From the NCBI GenBank assembly GCA_900073065.1, contig FJOG01000001.1, forward strand, positions 2,389,790-2,453,789: DNA of 64,000 bases, in the 5' to 3' direction. The stretch's first letter is position 1. Every line of letters starts with the position of its first letter. The notes under the pieces were generated by a model. The model was not told where the DNA came from and did no database searches. It was given only the letters and a program-made list of their open reading frames with translations. This DNA is from Phialocephala subalpina (taxonomy: Eukaryota > Ascomycota > Leotiomycetes > Helotiales > Mollisiaceae). This document shows, in pieces, positions 60,713-64,000 of this stretch. The translations under genes were made by a program, and so were the position numbers.

Positions 60713-61343
60713 ATAGCATACACGAAGCGGCATTTGCATGGGCAACGAGGTAATGAAAATGGCGTTGAGAGCAGATACCATTGAAAGAAGAAACGAAAGC
60801 TTTCAGAACTTATGCCCTCCACATTGTCCCTCATCTCTTGGGACATTATATTATCTTACTTCTAGACTTCCCAAGTACATCGAGAACTTCACATTCGTGA
60901 TTAAACATCTGGTGGGAACTAGACTCGTCTATGAAATTTGAGTACTTATGGCATCCCAGACCCATAGATCCTGGGACATCAAATTTGACCGCTACACTTC
61001 TTGCCATCCAAGAACCTTTGAGCGCTTATAACATCTCTGGGTACATCTGAAACTTGAGTGTGCTTTGATGGTGGTTGAGAAGTCAAGGAAACTTCCTTCG
61101 AACTTTTTTTTACTTCTCAATTTGATTGTTCTGCTCCTTTCTTCTCCACTTGCAGATTTTTATGAAGAGGTTGGAGAGGAAATGAGTTAGTATTCTTTTT
61201 CATTCCCTCATTATTCCCTTCCTATCCATAACTCCAAATCATCTATCCCATTCCTTCCCACCACCTTCACCTACACTATCCCATTGTCTATTCAGATCTC
61301 AATGAAATCGTCCACTGTGTGTCACGCAAACACTCCGCCACCC
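60713..61343. other. Convergent 3' flanks of pyridoxal kinase and dUTPase
   Basis: Both genes end here. The sequence is T/C-rich near 61,085-61,300. No ORF of interest and no repeat were seen. Confidence 0.5.
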
Positions 61344-61959
61344 CTAACCAGTACTTCCAAAACCCCCAGCACCCCTAACACTCTCCTCCAACTCCTGCAC
61401 CTCTTGGACTTCTGGCGTATAAATCCTCTCCAACACCAACTGCGCAACCCGATCCCCCTCCTTAACCTCAAAATCCTTCTCTCCATGATTAAACAGCAAC
61501 ACCTTAACTTGTCCTCTATAATCCGCGTCAATGACTCCTGCGCCTGTATCGATCATATGCTTGGATGCTAGGCCCGAGCGAGGAGCAATTCTCCCATCTG
61601 CAATCAATCATACATCAGCTAAAATTCCAATTGATTGAGAAGAGGGGGGTCAACGTACAAGTGCCGTCCGGAACCGCCATACTCAAATCCGTATCAACAA
61701 GCACTTTTCCCCTCGCAGGCACAACCGTATCCTTACTAGCATAGATATCATAACCAGCTGCGAATGCACTTCCTCTTGTTGGGAGTCGGGCTTTGTCGCT
61801 CAGCTTCTTGATTAGGAGAGGTGGTTGGAAAGAGACTTTCGTGACGGCTGGAGTTTCGGTGGCCATGGTGGTTGCGATTGAGGGTGTTGTTTCTAGGGAA
61901 GTAGGATTGGGTTTTTGTCGTTTGGGGAGAGGAGAGTGTGGTGGTGAGGTTGCGGACAT
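61344..61959 (-). CDS. DUT1: dUTP diphosphatase (dUTPase)
   Basis: Predicted 184-residue trimeric dUTPase, which hydrolyses dUTP to dUMP and diphosphate, keeping uracil out of DNA and feeding thymidylate synthesis. Exons, minus strand: 61959-61659 and 61597-61344; the 61-nt intron splits the Tyr codon of [11 protein letters not shown]. All five dUTPase motifs are visible: AGYDIYA (1), [10 protein letters not shown] (2), [13 protein letters not shown] (3), [13 protein letters not shown] (4) and the C-terminal GGFGSTG (5). Start is the ATG of [15 protein letters not shown]. The same frame runs on upstream only to a TTG. A second in-frame ATG ([10 protein letters not shown]) could give a shorter form; the 31 residues between them are Pro/Ser/Thr-rich and contain PKRQK, a possible nuclear signal. 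Confidence 0.95.
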
Positions 61960-62015
61960 TTCTTGCTTGGGTTGGAGGTGAGGGAAGGGATGACGGGGAA
62001 AGGTTGGTGTGGAAG

Positions 62016-62052
62016 ACGCGTTTGGGTTGACGCGAAGCAACGCGGAACGCGA
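62016..62052 (-). promoter_or_regulatory. Four ACGCG sites upstream of dUTPase
   Basis: Four ACGCG cores occur within 37 bp: ACGCGT (62016-62021, a perfect MCB), ACGCGA (62030-62035), ACGCGG (62040-62045) and ACGCGA (62047-62052). They lie 57-93 bp upstream of the dUTPase ATG. MCB sites bound by MBF control G1/S genes in yeasts. Function here is inferred from density, position and the nature of the gene. Confidence 0.65.
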
Positions 62053-62298
62053 TTCAGGGGTTACAGGGATCCTAGCCGACCTCAAAGGTCACGACGTATG
62101 AAATAGCTGCGCAGTCAAAATGGCCTCAAGAACCTCAAATGGTGGGTAGCATTCGTGTGTTTCAGTTGTGTATTCACAGTATTCGCAATGAAATTCTAGG
62201 ACTTTGGTGATGGTTTTGAAATCAGGCCTCGTTAAAACCTCTCCCCTATTGAGGGACAGGACAAAAGAGTACCTACAAAAATTGATACATGCCCAACT

Positions 62299-63335
62299 TT
62301 ACTCCAAGCTACGATCCGAGTTGATCACAAAATGAATTGTCCTTCTTACTCCCAACTTTCTCATCAGCTTCAACTTCCGCTGCCACCAGTTCACTCCTGC
62401 TCTCCGCCTTCCTCCGTCCATATTTCCCCCCTCCACTGTCGGATTCAGGTTTGAACATTGTCCTCCTCCCCCTTCTCCCACTTTCCACAATGCAGTCCGC
62501 TTCATCGTTATTTTCGGCGGTTGTCGCATGATTTTGATCTGTCGAGTTCCGAATTTCCGTCCTCAAACCCCCAAAATTTTCCTACCTTCAGTTGATCAGT
62601 TCTCCATTCCTGTTTCACCACCAGAATCTCACTCGTCGACCCTCTGAATTCCTGCTCTATGCTTTCCATCCTTCATCGGCCTCGTCGTTTCCGCTAAAGT
62701 CGCTGATGTCTCGTTGGATCCATATATTTGAAATTGTCCTTTAGTTAAGAGTGGAGAATCCGTTGCCGTGATGTGATGTGATGTGATGATGGTGATGTAT
62801 TGCGTTTGTGTGTTTGATATTGGCCTCCCGGATATCCTCGCGATTGGGACGGCTGCCTCTCGTCCAGAACCTGCCTCCTTTTCTCGAACTTTCAAGGTTG
62901 ATTCCTTAGGTGAAATTGCTCGTGATCGTTGGTGCCAGTATCCAAAACTTCTGAATTTTGACAGGATTCATGTGTCGGAGTCGTCCTTATCATGGCATAT
63001 CGAGTGAAGATGTTAGCGTGGTATAGCGCTTGTGGCTCCATCGGTGTTGTTATTGGTGTCGTTCGTACCCTCGGTCGGTCCCTTCATATTTCCTTCCGTA
63101 TCCGGTTCTTCCCAAATATTGACTTTTGAGTTTCGGTCCGTGCGTCATTGGTGTAGTTGCTTGGGACCGAGTCCATTTTGAGGTTCCGTGGAATATTCTC
63201 GTCCGTGTTTGGTAACTGGCCATTATGAGTCAGAGGGCTTAAAAACTTAGGGCATTGGAAGGTACGCACATCCGATTTTGATTTTGCCGTGCTGGCAAAC
63301 GGTGCCGCTGTGAGGATGCCGATGGCTGAGTGCTT
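62299..63335 (-). pseudogene. Frame-broken, hydrophilic coding-like region
   Basis: Not recognised. On the minus strand a succession of charged, protein-like segments switches frame. The first reads NTDENIPRNLKMDSVPSNY, then KVNIWEEPDTEGNMKGPTEG ending at a TAA near 63,020. The next is KVREKEAGSGREAAVPIARI (62,895-62,629), then EFRGSTSEILVVKQEWRTDQ (about 62,680-62,530), then ADCIVESGRRGRRTMFKPES ending at 62,309. A 47-nt candidate intron (GTAGGA to CGACAG, about 62,587-62,541) lies inside. Either an intron-rich low-complexity gene follows the 63336-63707 ORF, or a gene here has suffered frameshifts. A GATGT repeat on the plus strand lies near 62,768-62,790. Confidence 0.3.
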
Positions 63336-63707
63336 TCACTTGTCTTGGTCGACATCTTCGATATGCTCCGTAGTTGGGGGTGTATCCTTCGGTGTAATTC
63401 GCTGTCCATTTGATCGAGGGAGCGGCTTCTCTGTGGCCTTTTTGACCGCGATTTGTTCTTTGTACTCCAGATAGTCTTCGCCAACGATGAACTCCGTATT
63501 GCCCTGAGCACCGGTCGGAGTATTGAGTATTTCGTCGATCTCCAAGTGAGAGATCGAATATTTAGCTGAGGAGGTTATATAGAACTTGTCAGAGACACAG
63601 TTTTCAGGCCTGCGTTTCATTGAGTTCTTGAGGAAAGAAAGCTTATTGAGAAGACCCAAGATGTCGATGGGTATTTCCCTTGCCTCTCTCTCGACTGGTG
63701 TTGCCAT
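63336..63707 (-). CDS. Hypothetical protein, possibly first exon
   Basis: Not recognised. A 123-residue ORF starts at the ATG of MATPVEREAREIPIDILGLL; the frame upstream has only a non-ATG codon. It is hydrophilic and of balanced charge, with a Leu-rich first helix (LGLLNKLSFLKNSMKRR) and a Pro/Thr/Asp-rich end (TPPTTEHIEDVDQDK). A GTGAAA donor-like sequence overlaps the last codons, and protein-like sequence continues beyond in other frames, so this may be the first exon of a longer gene. The start is preceded by an A/T-rich leader. Confidence 0.35.
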   Translation of the reverse strand: MATPVEREAREIPIDILGLLNKLSFLKNSMKRRPENCVSDKFYITSSAKYSISHLEIDEILNTPTGAQGNTEFIVGEDYLEYKEQIAVKKATEKPLPRSNGQRITPKDTPPTTEHIEDVDQDK

Positions 63708-64000
63708 TTTGAATAGAATTTGGTGACCAGTGATGCTCAAATGAAGTTTTGAGAGTATTGAGTTTGAAAATTATGGTAGAATAGTGGAGGTTTTCGAGCT
63801 TGAGTATGGTGGAGGTGTGTGTTGACTTTGATTTTGATGTGAAGGAGGAAGGGAATATTTGAATGAACAGAAGGGTGACGACTTTTAAAGGTGAAGAGGG
63901 AGCTAAAAAGAAAATAGAATAGATCGATCCAGGTTCCAATATCCATATGAGGTTGCGGCTCCCTACATCGTAGCTCCCGTAGCATGCCGTTCAGAATCTT
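63708..64000. other. Right-edge flank
   Basis: An upstream flank, A-rich on the plus strand around 63,770-63,930, with no gene I can support. Confidence 0.4.

Noticed and set aside
61960..62085. N-terminal extension of dUTPase
   Set aside because: The codon read as start is TTG, and the stretch holds the ACGCG promoter sites.
1..64000. tRNA, 5S rRNA or CRISPR array
   Set aside because: A visual scan for internal promoter B-box sequences and regular repeats found no convincing case; a tRNAscan run would be decisive.

Overview
The window is nuclear DNA of a filamentous ascomycete (Pezizomycotina, probably Leotiomycetes/Helotiales). The evidence is many short introns (mostly 47-65 nt) with GTRNGT donors and CTRAC-type branch points, and genes typical of that group: a six-HAMP group III histidine kinase, a NUC-1-type bHLH regulator, a MUN/C2 (Ync13-like) protein and a long FG nucleoporin. 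The taxon below subphylum is inference. Several apparent open-frame starts are TTG, GTG or CTG codons. Starts given here use the first plausible ATG, and exons were joined by hand from splice signals and reading phase.

Layout. 1-5,067: gene-poor, with coding-like fragments broken by stops, then the leader of the first gene. 5,068-7,172 (+): NUC-1/Pho4-like bHLH factor. 8,884-11,018 (+): Cdc14 phosphatase. 12,400-13,453 (-): 14-3-3 protein. 15,090-15,607 (+): mitochondrial ATPase inhibitor IF1. 15,904-18,093 (-): FG nucleoporin Nsp1, divergent from 18,502-20,321 (+), a DUF5102/Laa2-like protein. 22,807-24,531 (-): three-RRM protein of the Nam8/Csx1/TIA-1 type. 24,532-33,184: a long stretch without a convincing gene, containing a decayed retroelement gag. 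33,185-37,579 (-): Os-1/Nik1 histidine kinase. 39,834-44,026 (-): Ync13/Munc13-like protein. 45,348-48,526 (+): F-box-like protein. 52,419-53,962 (+): C2H2 zinc-finger protein. 53,963-57,998: gene-poor, with broken coding-like fragments. 57,999-58,998 (+): PCNA. 59,442-60,712 (+): pyridoxal kinase. 61,344-61,959 (-): dUTPase. 62,299-63,707 (-): an unresolved or decaying locus.

There is no secondary-metabolite cluster, CRISPR array, rRNA or recognisable tRNA. The genes are mainly housekeeping and signalling. Themes are stress and nutrient signalling (Os-1, NUC-1, 14-3-3), cell cycle and DNA synthesis (Cdc14, PCNA, dUTPase) and trafficking (Ync13, Laa2, Nsp1). PCNA and dUTPase, the two S-phase genes, both carry clusters of ACGCG-type (MBF/MCB-like) sites just upstream and flank pyridoxal kinase.

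The most interesting details are structural. The PCNA start codon is probably split by an intron. Pyridoxal kinase has an 11-nt microexon. Terminal introns sit at or next to the stop codon in IF1, the RRM gene, Os-1 and PCNA. I did not find a convincing new biological system; the best candidates for unexplained content are the frame-broken loci and the 7-kb empty stretch.
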